A stretch of 64,000 nt of DNA from Bromus sterilis (GCA_950022295.1 OX465598.1:182027501-182091500), one strand, 5' to 3'; shown: positions 45,741-58,860, numbered from the stretch's first letter. Notes: generated by a model from the sequence alone, not told the origin. Numbers and translations are program-made.

Positions 45741-48700
45741 TGTGACGCCCCCAAAATCAGACCGTGTACTGTAATCATACACGCAAGGTACACGATCGAG
45801 ATCAGGGACTCACGATGAGATATCACAACACAACTCTACAAATAAAGTAATACAAGTTGTTTATTACAAGCCAGGGGCCACGACAACTCGAATACAATAG
45901 CTCGAAAGCACAAAGTTAGCGGAAGCAATAGTATCTGAGTACAGACACAAGGGTACAAGGTTTCCTTAAGAAGGCTAGCAAAAAATCAACACTCGACCGA
46001 AAAGGCAAGGCCTCCTACCTGGGAACCTCCAAACTACTCCTGCCCGAGGGGGAACTCCACGTCGTACACGGCATCGGGGATCTTCACGTTGCGGTGGTCG
46101 GCATCGGGGATCTCCTGCTCCTGGGCTCCAACGTCGATTGCAGAGGCCGATCAGGCAAAACAATAAAAGGGGAAATAAAGCAAAGGTGAGTATCTAGCAT
46201 ACCCGCGAGTCTTACGTCCGCTACTAAGCATTTATGCATTTGTATCAAATGGAAAGGGAGGCTGTATATAGTGGACTACAAGGTAGAAATCAGAACAAGG
46301 ATAAGAAGCTAGGCCTATCGAAGACTAGCATCTTCTGACGAGTCTTTTAGCATGAGAAGAGAATAGCCAACAGTTTATATAAAGCATAAAGTAACAATGC
46401 AGCAGAAGTTGTTGTAGCATTGTATAATAGTAAGTTGTAATAATTAACAATAATATATGCCTCCGAGTTCCCCTCCTCGACTACCCTGCGAGGAAGAAAA
46501 CCTGGAACCAACAGTTTAATAGTAGTAGTTTGTAGTGGTAAGATCCAGCTTCAGGATAAAGCGTCCTGTTACCGTGGACACGGCTATTCGAATAGATTAA
46601 ACTCCTTACAGGGGTGCACTACTGTTCAGCCTGCACGCTCGGATCTCCAGGGTGGTGGGCACCTTGTTAGGGAACGCTCCACCAAAGCTATCCGGCACGA
46701 CGCAGCCCATCCTAGGCTCAACAGAGAGGCCATCCGCCGGACTATATCCTATGCGCCAAGGGGTCTAGGTCCCTCACCATTGCACGCTTCTGCACGGTGC
46801 GAGGTTGTCCGGTGAAGAAAAATCAAATCCAAATACACCGCTCGAGCGAAGAAGACACATCGCTTCCCGGCAATCAGACCGCGATACTGCTGACGTCTGA
46901 AGAGCTTTCGAATGAACTACGACCCAGGGGAGCCCATAACTCCTTATCCCACATGAAGGTAGTGCGTACAGACCAACGGGCCTCTCAAGTCATCCACCGA
47001 ACCATTCAGCATTTTATTATTAACTGTCGGAACAACCGTTATCATTGTCCTTATTTAGGTGAGTCGCGGACAACGACAGCAGCCAGGTCCACCAGTAACA
47101 TCGGTTCCTTCCCTCACGTCCCACCAACTCGTGCGGTTACCAACAAGGTGAACCGTCTCCTTACCTTGTCTCGTGTTTTCTCTTTGAAGAGCTCGACTTT
47201 CGTACAACAAGATACCTCTCGGCCACGAACAGTACCAGGCCCGCCGCACACTGGTGGAATACACTTGACCTGTCGTTCAGCTAAGATACCCTGCGTGGGC
47301 ACCGTTGGGTCACCCGACTCCTTACCTGTAAGGACACCAGTTGATTTAACTGCCTACCATCAAGTGATACCAGGAAGAATCACCCTCGATGGTACACTTG
47401 AAGAGGTTCGACAGAGACATCAGCGGAATGAACTAAAGAGGAATATTCTCGTATCACCCTGGTGGTGCCGAGACACCAGCGGAATGAACTAAAGAGGAAT
47501 ACCCTCGTATCATCCCAGTGATGCTACGCTACTGAGCCGACGAGAGTGCAATACGAGTCCGTCCACTCGTAAGTCAAACTCGAAGCGACTCGGCAGAGTC
47601 TCGCCGTTGTAGGTTCCCTAGGGCATCTGCATTGATCCGTACCTGGTGCAGTTATAATATTTTGTAAGCCGCGTTCACTCACCAGAGTGATCACGGCCCG
47701 CTATGCTAAACCTAACTAACAAAGCACAGGGCTCACTTCTGAATATAATGGATAAATATCATAGGAAGCATAGGATAAAGGAAGGTACATCAAGGGGCGA
47801 GAAAAACAAGCTATGCAATTGAATAGGATTGTAATCGTAGGAACAGCAGTAACAATGCCTAGTGCAATAAATGTAAGGAAAAGGTAGGCGATATATGGGC
47901 AAGAGAATGGCTCTGCTTGCCTGGAAGCTCGACGGTAGGGGTACACGGTCGTCGACGAAGTAGTCATACTCAGCAACGGTATCATCGGCGGCAGCAACGG
48001 GTCAATCGGAGAATTAAAAGGGGGGGTGGAACAATAAATACACAGCAATAATAGCAATACAAGGTATGACAAAGCAGATACAAAGCAACGGGGCTCTAAC
48101 GCAGTGCTAAGTATTTTAGTCGGAGCGGGAATTTATCCGGGGATGAATCATTGGTACCGGTTGATTACCGGACCAATGATCCGGAGGGGGAAGGTTCCAT
48201 GTCTGCAGTGTTGAGACATCTGACAGACATATGGATAATGTATCCGTGCTCGTTGATCCATTCTGAACAACTTTCATGTTCAGAACATTTTCATCTGGAC
48301 AGTTTTACCGGTACCGGGTAATTATCGACAGACGGCCCGAAGGGGAGATGTCGATGTTCGTTGTGTTAGGGGCTGTGGCAGACATACAGACAGCGTATTC
48401 ATATTCTTTGTATTTTTTATGATCAAGTTTAATATATAAATTATTTTCATCAGAGTTACGGTTTAAAAGATATTCAATTTCAAAGTTTAAATCATTTTTA
48501 ATCATTTATGGAATAGTTTATTTAATAAATCAAACTTTATACAGAACAGAATTTTGACTTTGTCAAACTGACAGGTGGGGCCCCTCTGTCATACACAATG
48601 GCTAAACAAATTCATTTATTTATTTAAAAAGTGAAGGGGTCCCACTTGTCATACACACAACAACTTAATTCACTTTAATTTAGTAAAAAGGGGGTGGACC

Positions 48701-50435
48701 CAGGCTGTCATTGGGACATTGTTATAACAGGTTATTTTCTCTCCTTTTATTATAACAGGGGTTATTGCTAATACATGATTAGTGGGGGGCCTCTAGTCAG
48801 CGGGGTTAGGGCGTGCTTAGTCTAATAGGTTAGGGGGTAAACCCCAAATTAGAACTGGCCGGCCCCACTGGTCAGTGGGAGCACCCCACGGATGCCCCAG
48901 CCATGCGCGCCGGCGTGACCAGGGGGCACGGCGGCGAGGCCAGCCCGGCCAGTGGCGGGGTCACGGCGGCCGGTGGCAAGAAGCGGCGAAGGCGCGGTTG
49001 CGGCAGCGGGCGGCGCGCAGCTCCAGCAGGAGTAACAACAACGAGGGGCGATTGGGGGAGGAAGGGCGCGGCCATGGCCGTGGCTGGCGAAGAGCGCGGC
49101 GAGGCCGGCCTACCCAGGGAAGCGAGGACGCGGCAGCCAGAAGTTGGCGCGGCGAGGGCGCGGCCAGCGCGAGGCAAGGCGTGGCCCGGGCGAGCACGAT
49201 GGTGGCCACGGGTACGGGGCGTCCGGCGCGCGTCCATGGCGTCCACCGGCGAGGGGCATGGTGCTACGGTGGGAAAACGAAGGGGGAATAGGGGGATTTA
49301 CGGGAGGGCTCACGGCGGAGCTGTAGGGGGTGACGGCGGGCTCGGGGAGGCTCGCAGCGGCGACGAATTCGTCGTCGATGCCTGCGGCTGTGGCGGGAGT
49401 CACAAGCTCGATGGCGAGCGCACAAGCCATCCCGGCTCGATTCCTCGCTGGAGAGGACGTAGTCGAGGACGAAGAGGCGCCAGGACACAGCCGCTTGGGC
49501 TGGGGTGGTCAGTGGCCACGCCGGGGCGCGGTCGTGCCCACGGCTGGCTCGGATGTAGAGGGAGGAGACGCGGGCGCGCGTGGGGCGGGGTGAGATCTCG
49601 ATCTGGCGCGGCTAGGGTTTGTTCTTAGGGCACCGGGGGTTCATATTGTCGCTGGGGTGGCCGCCGATGCGCGGCACGGCGACGGTGCTCGGCTGGCACC
49701 GTTGGATGCACGCCACGCCCGTGGTCTCCCTTGTAGCAAGAGGAAGGGGACGGTTCGGGGGGGCGGTTGGGCTAGCTGGGCTATCTGGCCCAGGGGGTGG
49801 GGAGGGGAGTGGGGCCAGGGGGTTAGCTAGGTTTTTAATTTGTTTTTCTCCATTTTCTTTTCTGTTTATTTTCGTTTGCATTTATTTTATTCACCTAGGC
49901 ATTTTTGTAAAATGTTTGAGGTGGCCCAAAAATAATGTTACACCTAAGGTTAGTGCCACAAATGGTTTGGGAAAATTATAAAAGTCATTTAATATTTGAA
50001 TTAAATATTAAATGATTAATATGGGATTTTTAGCTACTGTTTTGATTTGTTTGAATTAATTTAGAGATTAATAAAATCCCCAAATTGGTGTACATGCTCC
50101 ACTGAATATTAGTGATTTATTAAAAGTGGAAGCACAATTCTTGGACAAGGTTTTATTGTCACCTTGTTTTTAATATTGCACCAAAGGCATTTCAAGAGTT
50201 GATTCGATTTCAATTCAAAGGGCATTTGAATTGAGCTTCGAATTGTTTTGATTCATGATGACCAAGGTCCATGATCAAAGTGCTTCAACAATAACAAAGG
50301 TGAATTTGAATTTGAACTGAACCAGTTGATCAAAGAATTTTTTTTGATCCAGGCCATTTTGAGCAACAGTGCTTAGCAACAGTGATTAGCAAACAGTGAG
50401 AGTGATTACTGTTCACTGACAGTCAGGGTGTTACA
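45741..50435 (-). mobile_element. 5' LTR of Z, 4695 bp
   Basis: Collinear with 39513-44171. It has an extra ~35 bp near 46820-46850 and a GC-rich leader block at 48850-49600. The 57-bp tandem duplication is at about 47412-47525. A 231-codon plus-strand frame at 46797-47492 is antisense to the element, broken in the other LTR, and not taken as a gene. Confidence 0.9.
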
Positions 50436-50440
50436 GCAAT

Positions 50441-52723
50441 GCTCTAAAGTGTGCTTCCTGATGTTTGGCAGATTGTGTTCCAAACTTGTTTTTCTTGTAT
50501 CTTTTTAACTGTAACTCCGTTTGGAGTGTTCTCTATATGTAATTTGATTAGTTTTTCGTGTACTTTGTGTTTATGCTATTGTTTTCTGTTTTTAACCAAC
50601 CTAAAATATTGTTTAGGACAGAACAGTACCAAATCCATTAATGATCGTGGAGCACTTAGTGTATGCCATGTTTAGGGTGTTGCCTCACTTAAATTGACTA
50701 GCATATATAGTTTCCTTTATGCTTCACCTCTTGTCATGTTTGTGTGCTATGCCATGCTTGAGTGAGATTACATGTTAACAACCTTTGTTGATAACTTGTA
50801 GCTAAACAACTTGAACCATCGTAAACGTGCGGTATCGTCGTGTGTGACGAGTACTCCACTTAACCTGTTAGTAACCGCTCTCGACGGTAGGTGCGATGTC
50901 TCGTGTTGCCTTCTTGTTGATGCTTGCTCGTGTTTGCTTTGTAGTAATAGATGCTTGCTCGTTGGTTGCTTTCCAGTGTTTCCTTCCTGTGTGCCTCCCG
51001 CGGTTACTCTCGGAGACGTTGCGAGCTTATGATCAACTACACCTTCAGAACCCGACTTATCAACATGCAAGGACTATACATTACTTATGATCCATTCTAT
51101 TTCCACCAGCGGTTTGCATGCTAGTCTAGGATAGGTTCGATGTTCGATCCTACCACATGTTTATAGCCTCTTTCAAACCGATACAGCCATGTCCCCTCCT
51201 AGCAAACCTTGTACTGCTATGTTACTATTTCTCATTGCTCAGCCCCTGCTTAGTATGCATGCTTAGGATGCTACGATGTTATCCTGTTACTCCTTGGTTC
51301 GGGCTATCATATTATTATATTGTTGTTGGTGATATGATTATTATAATGTTGACTATACTCGACGAAGGATAGAAGGTCTAGGTTATCCCGCCCCGACGCT
51401 TTATTCCATTCGAGTCACGTAGGATCCGAGTTCTAGGTATTGGTTTTAAGACTGAGCGTGCCTAACCGCGTGTGGAATTTTATGGGGTCCCCTTTTCTTA
51501 CCTATCTAGCTTCAAACATTTCTAGAGGTGGCCCAAGATGATTTACCATTTGAAAACAATGCATATATGTCTGTCGGGTGGCTCCTAGCAGATATCCTTT
51601 AAAACAACCCGGACCAGTGAGGACTTTGTTTCCCTATTGGTCCACCCTTGGCCGGCGAGGGCCCGGGACCTCACTTGAGGTGTCCCGGCAACCCAAACCC
51701 TGTTGAGAAGGAAGAGGCCGATCCGAGGGCGCGGCCGGCTTTTGGATTGATTGTCGACTCCCCGGGGGCCACCCGGATTTGTTCGTTGTTATCTAGAGGG
51801 ACTTGTCATTTCGGATCTCTTGGAACTAAATCATAAAATTGTTGTCTGTGATGGGTAGCAATAGAGAGAAATGGGCGTGCGTGCGGAGCCTTGTAATGGG
51901 CAGTTGGTACACCCCTGCAGGGTTAAATATTTTCGAGAAGCCGTGTCCACGGTTATGGACGACTTGAGACCTACGTCCTGTTCATAGACAACAACAACTG
52001 AGATAATCTTAAAATATCTTGATCAACGTTTGTGTGCCTTGACTACTTCCTCTTCGTGGGGATGCGAAGAGGAGGACAAGGATAGGATAGGTGTTATTTT
52101 TGCGGAAGTAGGTGGATAGCAAGACTTGTTGGAGGCGATTCCTCATCGAATGCTTGGCTTCTTATCTTACTCTCTAGATCGTTAGCCACTTCATAAATGC
52201 TAGTGCGGCAGCAACCTCACCACTTACCCCATCCTTACCGTAAACTAGTTGTCCTAGAATGACGAGTGATGAAGTCCTTGATGGGTCAGTTGACCACTAC
52301 AGTTGGATGCTGAGTACTTCTGTACTCAGGATACTACCTCGTAACTCTTTTCAGGGTTCTCGATCGACAACAGGTATGGTGATCGACGTTTCGCGTGGAG
52401 ACTCGACGACGACTAGTTAGGCGGATCCCGGCGGAGGGCCTGGACCCGTGTGGTTATGGGGATCGATGTTTTCTCTTTTCCACTAGGCATTTTATTGTAG
52501 TCTGTACTCAGACACGTATCTTCCATTGTTGTTATGTATTAAGGCAGTTGTATGCCGTTTGTATGAGATGTTGTATCCATGTAGTTGTAATGTTGTGATA
52601 TCATGTTGGAAATCCGGGGCATATGGCATTATCATATGTCGCGGTGGGACCGATATGTGCTTCGTCACTGGATCTGGATGGAAACATCTACATCTAGAAC
52701 AATACCGCATATCGGGCTTTACA
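50441..52723 (+). mobile_element. 3' LTR of M, part 3
   Basis: Continues after Z with 'gctctaaagtgtgcttcctg', as in the 5' LTR at 27649, and ends GGGCTTTACA. It is followed by the AACGG duplication and the H1 protease frame. Confidence 0.9.
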
Positions 52724-54662
52724 AACGGCACCATCGGTGCGAAGAAAAGTACATCCCAAAATAATTGGACATAAAGGTTCACATTCTATATCCATAATAA
52801 TAAAACCAACGGGAACATAGTTGTCATTGATACATCGTCGATCTTCCCCAAAGGTTTCTTTCCGGAAGAACCAACGAGACGAACACCAAAAGAACAAGAA
52901 TAAAAAGGTTTCAATTCAAACATATCATACATTCTTTTGGGCATGACAAAAGTACTAGCTCCAACGTCAAATAAAGCATAGCAAGAGAAGTTATTTAATT
53001 TAATTTTTATCATAGGGTCCCAACATTCATCTAGCTTCCTAGGTATGTAGGCTTCTATCCTAAGCTTCTCCTCCCTAGCTTTGATGAGAGCATTTGTGAT
53101 ATGCTCCGTGAAGGCAAGATTGAGTGTGCTAGTGTGGGGGCCTCTAGACATTTTGTGTAGCAGGCTAATAACTTCTGAGAGGGTGCAACTATCAAAATCA
53201 ATATCACTACTATCAAAGGTGGTAGTAGTGCCATCTAGGCTCACTTGTTTGAAACCCTCTATGTTCATAGGAGTTTCTTCTTCTACGGTTGAGGTATTAG
53301 CATCACCATTAATAGGTCCAATGGGACCAGGAGTGCATTGGGTGCTAGTAGTTTTGGTATCCTCAAAAATATGGATAGTGGCAACTGTGTGGTGTGTAGG
53401 AAGGCTCTTAATTCTATCATGTTGCTCTTTTTCTCTAGCCCATCTTTCTTTAAGTTTAGCCATCATCCTAATATTCATTAATTTGTAACTGGACAGCATT
53501 AATAGGAGTGGCCTTCCTCTCTTCAAGGGGAGAGGTTCTAATTTTCAGCATCTCAACATCAAGGGCTAGGCTATCTACCTTCAAATAGAGATTATCTAAA
53601 TTAGCTAATTTCTCTTCTATATTTTTGTTGAAGGATTTTTGGGTAGTGATAAAGTCTCTAAGCATACTTTCTAGTTCAGAAGTGGGGTTCTTGTTGCTAG
53701 GATAAGTGTTGTTGTTCCCATAGTTGGATGGAAATGGTCTAGGATTGCTAGCAAAATTGCCACTATAAGCATTGTTGTTGAAGTTGTTTCTAGAAATAAA
53801 GTTCACATCTACTTGTTCCTGAGCAACCAGATAATTTGAAGGAACATCATGAGGATCAATAGAGAGTTGTTTGGTAAGTAGAGACATAATTAAGTCAACT
53901 TTTTCATTTAGGGAGGTAATCTCCACGACAGAGTTTACCTTCCTACATGTTGGAGCGCGTTCGGTGTGCCATTGGGAATAATTGGCCATCATCTCATCGA
54001 GAATCTTTGTGGCAGCACCAAGTGTAGTTGACATAAAGGTTCCTCACGCGGCCAAATCTAACAGGTTCCGCGAGGTAAAGTTCAAGCCTGCATAAAAAGT
54101 CTGGATAACCATCCAGGTAATCAAACCATGTGTAGGGCATTTCTTAACAAGAGATTTCATACGTTCCCAAGCTTGGGCAACGTGTTCTATATGCAATTGC
54201 TTAAAATTCATAATGATACTTCTGAATTGGATAATTTTAGCAGGTGGGTAATACTTCCCAATAAAAGAATCTTTGCACTTATCCCAAGAATCTATGTTAT
54301 TCCTAGGCAAAGATTGAAACCAGTTTCTAGCTCCTTCCCTCAAAGAGAAAGGAAAAAAGCTGTAGCTTAACAACATCACCTTCTACTTCATCATACTTTT
54401 GCATATCACATAATTCAACAAAATTATTCAAGTGTAAAGCAGCAGCATCTCCAGCACCAGAGAATTGATCTCTCATAACAAGGTTTAGCAAAGCAGATTT
54501 AATTTCATAAGAGGTAGTTGAAGTGGCAGGTGTGGCAATAGGAGTGCAGATAAAGTCTTTGTTGTTGTGACTAGTGAAGTCACACAACTTGGTGTTTTTA
54601 GTGGAACCCATAGTAGCAGCAAGTGTGGCAGATTTTTTTGTAATTTTTGATATAAGACACAA
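52724..54662 (-). pseudogene. Gag-protease of H1, main part
   Basis: On the minus strand, Gag starts near 54662 and shows 'REGARNWFQSLPRNNIDSWD' and 'FIGKYYPPAKI'. It continues past an in-frame TGA at 54044-54046 (probably CGA to TGA) and shifts frame near 53470, next to 'LKERWAREKEQ'. The protease reads 'CYALFDVGASTFVMPKRMYD', with Asp-Val-Gly-Ala at the active site, then shifts again near 52800 to reach 'VPVGFIIMDIECEPLCPIIL' before the M boundary. Another frameshift lies near 54350. No CCHC knuckle is seen. It would have supplied particle protein and protease; it is dead. Confidence 0.88.
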
Positions 54663-54746
54663 AGATAAAAACTGAAAGGTAAATTAATAAGACTAAAAAG
54701 TAAAGGAAAAAGGTAGTGGGCAACTCCCTTATCTTATCACTCAGAG

Positions 54747-54764
54747 TCCCCGACAACGGCGCCA
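54747..54764 (-). other. Primer-binding site of H1 (tRNA-Asp, 17/18)
   Basis: The plus strand reads TCCCCGACAACGGCGCCA, one mismatch from the tRNA-Asp 3' end, 10 nt from the LTR edge. Confidence 0.88.
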
Positions 54765-54774
54765 GAAATTTGCT

Positions 54775-56447
54775 TGATGTGCAAGATGATGATAGTGGTT
54801 TCTCGCACTTCGTTGGTTACCCCAAGTGGAAGGTGAGATGTAGGATAGCAGCAAATTACCCCTATGTAGAGGATAGGGTTTACATCCAGTAGGACTCCGG
54901 CAATGATAAGTAGGTAGTTCGGCAAGTGATGCGCCGTTTGAACATAATCACTTGCTTCTCCTGGACCGGCACACAAACACTAATTACTTTGCTCCCACCG
55001 AAATTCACAGAGGTTGTCAATCTCTTCGGTATTGTTGTTTACAAAGGATCAAAAACACAAGGGATAATGATAATGATAGCAACTGAAAGTAAAAGCTGAA
55101 AAGTAAATGAGTGGGTAAACAGTGATAAGAATATGGACCGGGGTCCCGTGATGTTCACTAGGGATGTTTCTCTCCCAAAAGATGATAAAACTGCTATGAG
55201 AGGTAAACAAATTACATATGGGCAATTGACAGGATTATAAACGCACCGCAATGCTAACAATGCTACAAAGAAAGGAAGAGGCTCAAAAGCATGGGAAGTA
55301 GGCCAAAATAAGTAGACCGAAATCCAGCTGCATCTACTACCAATCATCCACCTTGAGATATCTATCCAGAACATCTCGTTGGTATTAAGTTGCAAGCCCC
55401 ACCCAAAGTGTAAACCAAAAGCAACAGACAACAGCATTAAAAATCACTTTGCGTAAAGTAAACAATCCTTGCAACCACGGTTACAAGCACCGTTGTTTCC
55501 TCCCTTGTGGCAACAACACATCCCCTAGACTCATGTTTCTGTCACTCAAGCGTGTCATCAGGGGGCATGAACCCACAATCGAGCATAACGTTCCCTCTTG
55601 GAGTTACTACCTACTACTTGGCCAAAGCAATAAACAGCAACGGAGAACATCCAAGAATTACTTAGGAACAAAATATAAAAGATAAGAACCAAATATATTA
55701 CTCTATCACAATCTGAACATAATCTCATAATCCATCAGATCCCATCAAACTCAGCATAGCAACAGCAGAAAGATTACATATGTGACTCCATCATGTAGGG
55801 CAGCTCACGAGGTCTAAACCATGAAGAATAAAGAGGCGAGGAGAACATCGCATAGCTACTGATCACGGACCCATGGTCCAAAGGAAACTACTCACGGCAC
55901 ATCCGGGAAGCGTCCATGGTGAAGGGGAAGCTCCCGGAGGTCGATCCCCCCTGCGGCAGGGTGCCGGGAAGAAGTCTGCTAGCGCTCCCGATCATGGAAG
56001 CGCGGCGGCGGCGGAACAGAGGCGAGATCCCGAAAAGGGGTTCTCTTTTTGGAAGTTTCACATCACGTGGAATATATAGGCGAAGGGGGGAAGCCAGGGG
56101 GCACCATGAGTCCAGGCGCCCCCCCCTAGCGCGGGAAAGCCCTCGGCCGCTCCAGGTGGCCTCCTGGGCACCTGGTGGTGGCCCCAAGGCCCTCCTTCGA
56201 GTTTCTGGAGTCTTCCGATGCGCTGATTTTTTATCCAATTTTTCCTGAATTTTTGGAGCACTTTTAATATGGGGGAAACCTGGAACAAAAAAACAGCAGA
56301 AAACATAAACTGGCACTGGGGTGCACTGAGTTAATAGGTTAGTCAAAATATGATCAAAAGTGTATGAAAGTTTATCTAGATCATAGTAATATCACACAAA
56401 ACATGCATGGAGCAAGCAAAAATTATCGATACGTTTGGGACGTATCA
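54775..56447 (-). mobile_element. 5' LTR of H1, 1673 bp
   Basis: Begins TGATACGTCCCAAACG on the minus strand at 56447 and pairs with 17294-18453 plus 23798-24317 (together about the same length). TATA-like 'CCTATATATT' lies at 56071-56080. The right flank is E/R-type LTR sequence ('gcattcaccac'). Confidence 0.9.
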
Positions 56448-57136
56448 GCATTCACCACAAAGGAGTAATCAACACCGGTAGAGTAGAGAGGATAGATAGT
56501 ACCGATTACAACACAAGTTGCAATTGTGAAATGAGATCGGATGGTGGTGGAGATGGTGCTGATGTTGGGGATGATGTTGACCATGATCTCGATGATGCCT
56601 GTGACGAGGGTGATGACGATAGCGATGATCTCGCCTTTCGGGAGGTGTTCTCCCCGGCAGAATCTGCCCGCCGGAGATGTCTTTTCTTATCTGTAGGTTT
56701 CCTCCACGGAGTGGTGGCGGAACTTGCGAAACTCCTCCTCCTATAGGCTTTTCAGATGACTGTGATAAATAGGCCAAAGGGGGGAGCCGGGGTGGCCCCG
56801 GGGGTCCGGGTGGCCTCCCGGCGTGCCCCTGGTGGGGGCCGCGCCAGGGGGGCGCCTGGGCACCTCGTGGCCCCCCTCTGTCTCTCGTTTTGCATGCCTC
56901 CATCAATTTTCTCGAAAATAGCCTCCGTCGATTTTCAGGTCATTTGGAGGTCTTCTGATTCAGCAACTCTATGTTCACTTTTAACCGCTGAATCCTGCGT
57001 CTGCTGCTTCGGCATCGGAAAGTTGCAAACTGTGTAAAACAAGCCAAAACAACATAAGTTATCATCATAACATGAGATATATCAACGAATAGGGGTGAAT
57101 TACGATATAAAATAGTGATGCATTTTGGACGTATCA
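56448..57136 (-). mobile_element. 3' LTR fragment of element R, cut by H1
   Basis: Begins TGATACGTCCAAAATGC on the minus strand at 57136 and aligns with 14866-15552 of the E LTR ('tagaatctgcccg' block, GC-rich leader). It stops at the H1 boundary. The missing 760 bp are not found at the other end of H1. Confidence 0.85.
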
Positions 57137-57508
57137 ACTCCCCCAAGCTTAGACCTCACTTGTACCCAAGCGAATACTGAGCTCGGTAAACATGTACACA
57201 AGTTTATAGAGTGAAGTGTCGATAAATAGAATACGAACAAGAAGCATCATGATTTCTTCACCAAACCCAAGCATCCTCAACAGCAAACTCAACTCATAAG
57301 GCTCTTATGAGAAAGTAATAACAATTATAATCAAAAGTAGGGCTAAGGAAACTCATCAAATCATGGCAAACATATCCTTGGTCAAAGGACAACTAATAAC
57401 TTTTACTTTTTTTCTTTCTTTTCATAATGAAACAATTTGAAGATTTTAAAATAACATGTTATTAGTCATGAAGTGAAAATGCTAACACAAAGGAAGATGA
57501 TTGCTTGG
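57137..57508 (-). mobile_element. Internal 3' end of R with polypurine tract
   Basis: The minus strand reads AAGCTTGGGGGAGT at 57137-57150 directly before the LTR, a polypurine tract. The rest is AT-rich non-coding sequence, interrupted by an M-type LTR at 57509. Confidence 0.75.
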
Positions 57509-57975
57509 TGTAACAGCCCAGATTTCACAAAAATTAAAATTTTTGTTTTCGGAGTGAATTGTTTGATTGTTTGATTTGTTTGCGGTGTTTGAATCCCCGA
57601 TTTATCGATCGGCGATTATTTTTCCCCCTCTTATCTCGTACCGGACGGAGACTGACCCTTGCCACCCTGACACTCGACCTTTGCGACACCGGGTTTCACC
57701 CGAGCACCGTCACGTAAACCGCACGAGACCAGCCGCAGCCAACGGAACGAAAAACCCCGATTAATACTTAAACGAGATATTTTATAGTGCGCCGTAAAGT
57801 GTTCTCGGAACGGTTCCAACGCGAGATGAACGCCACCGGCTCGACGCGCTAATCGCGTAGTTCGAAGTTTTACCCAAATCGGAGGTACTGCGGAGCCCCG
57901 GCGGTCTGAAACGTAAACACCGCGCGCGCGAGCGAAAAACCGGGGATGTTTTTGCAAACTGCCAGCCACCTCGGC

Positions 57976-57983
57976 TATATAAA
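57976..57983 (+). promoter_or_regulatory. TATA box in M-type LTR
   Basis: TATATAAA within 'ggctatataaagaccacc', about 470 bp into the LTR. An identical motif with the same flanks is at 60288-60295, showing conservation between copies. Expected transcription start is about 30 bp downstream. Confidence 0.75.
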
Positions 57984-58159
57984 GACCACCACACTCCCAC
58001 CCCTTTCTAGGGTTTCCCTAGCCAAAAATTGCAGCCACCCCTCCACTTTTCCCCAATCTTCCCAAAATACCCAATTTTTCGTCCAAAATAAACCCCACCT
58101 GCTCCCGGCCGTTCGATCGGGCGATCCGAGGGCTACAAGCGCGCAACGTAGCCCCGTTT

Positions 58160-58860
58160 TTTTTTCTGTCTCTCCAATCTCTCCTCTCTCCTCGCGCGCG
58201 TGCAGCCCGTGGAGTAGCCGCCACCGCCCGATTCCGGCTGGCGAGCCGCCGAAGCAGCCACCAGCAGCCGCCTCCCCCGCGGGTCCCGCCGGTCCTTCCC
58301 CCTCGCGCCCTTCCTTCTCCTCTCCATCTTTCTTTCCTCATCTCTCTTTCTCCCTGGATAGCTCGCAGGGGACACGCCATGGCCATGGAGCTCCGAAGCT
58401 CGCGACCGCCCGAGGACGCCGTTGCCGCCTCCGGTGAGAAGCCCCTGCACCGCGCCCCCTTTCCTCCTCCTCTCCTCTCTCCCCTGAACTCCCTCCTCCC
58501 CTGGCCACAGGTCACCACGACGGCGCCGCCCGAGCCAAGCCGCCATGGACGTCCGTGCCTTGAAGCTCGGGCCGCCGCGCCCGCCGCCACGGGAGCTCTC
58601 CCACGAGACCCTCCACCGCGCGCCCGGATCCAGCCCGCGAGCCCGCCGCGCCCGTTCCCGGCCCTTCGCGCCGCCGAGCCGCGCCGGAGTGCCACCGAAC
58701 GGCCGCCGGGACGCCCATCCATCGTCGCGCTCGGGAGGAGCCCCGAGCCGGTGTCCCTCGCCTCCAACCGCTGTGGGCCCGACGCCCCCAGGCGGCCCAC
58801 CAGCGCCAGGCCGCCTCCTCGCCAGATGGGCCGTGGCCCATGGGTGAGCTCGCCCCCCCC
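58160..58860 (+). other. GC-rich leader with putative intron in M-type LTR
   Basis: Pro/Arg/Ala-rich in every frame. A consensus donor, 'cctccg|gtgagaag' (58434), and acceptor, 'ctggccacag|gt' (58510), enclose a 77-nt pyrimidine-rich candidate intron downstream of an ATG at 58379. Joined, the frame would stop soon after, so at most a short upstream ORF results. Frames on both strands of up to 260 codons are attributed to base composition. Confidence 0.45.

Larger units (their letters stand above)
39513..50435 (-). mobile_element. Element Z, LARD-like element with 4.7-kb LTRs, TSD GCAAT
   Basis: Z runs from TGTGACGCCCCC at 39513 to GGTGTTACA at 50435, flanked by GCAAT (39508-39512, 50436-50440). 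The primer site at 45726-45737 and polypurine-like tract at 44172-44186 show that it lies on the minus strand, with 5' LTR 45741-50435 and 3' LTR 39513-44171. Only 1569 bp of internal DNA remain, with no coding domain. It fits the large retrotransposon derivative class. Divergence between the LTRs is uneven. Confidence 0.92.
27288..52723 (+). mobile_element. Element M, internally deleted long-LTR element, TSD AACGG
   Basis: M begins TGTAACAACCC at 27288 and ends GGGCTTTACA at 52723, flanked by AACGG at 27283-27287 and 52724-52728. The 5' LTR (27288-29932) is followed by a Met-type primer site and only 600 bp of internal DNA. The 3' LTR then starts at 30533 and is broken by N and Z. No coding domain remains. 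Both LTRs have lost the TATA and leader-start region seen at 57976 and 60288. Related LTRs occur at 12561, 15911, 57509 and 59841. Confidence 0.9.
17294..56447 (-). mobile_element. Element H1, gag-protease Gypsy element carrying nested insertions
   Basis: H1 is a minus-strand element with 5' LTR 54775-56447, tRNA-Asp primer site, gag-protease region, a long 3' non-coding module (24332-27108), a polypurine tract and a 3' LTR (17294-18453 plus 23798-24317). Removing C and M gives LTRs of about 1.67 kb each and a continuous protease frame. No RT or integrase is present, so it depended on proteins from a relative. The flanks do not share a TSD: the left is M-type LTR and the right is E/R-type LTR, suggesting recombination between two copies or a later rearrangement. 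Confidence 0.85.

Noticed and set aside
46797..47492. 231-codon plus-strand frame
   Set aside because: It is antisense inside a Z LTR; the partner LTR (40560-41140) has stops and indels, and no domain is visible.
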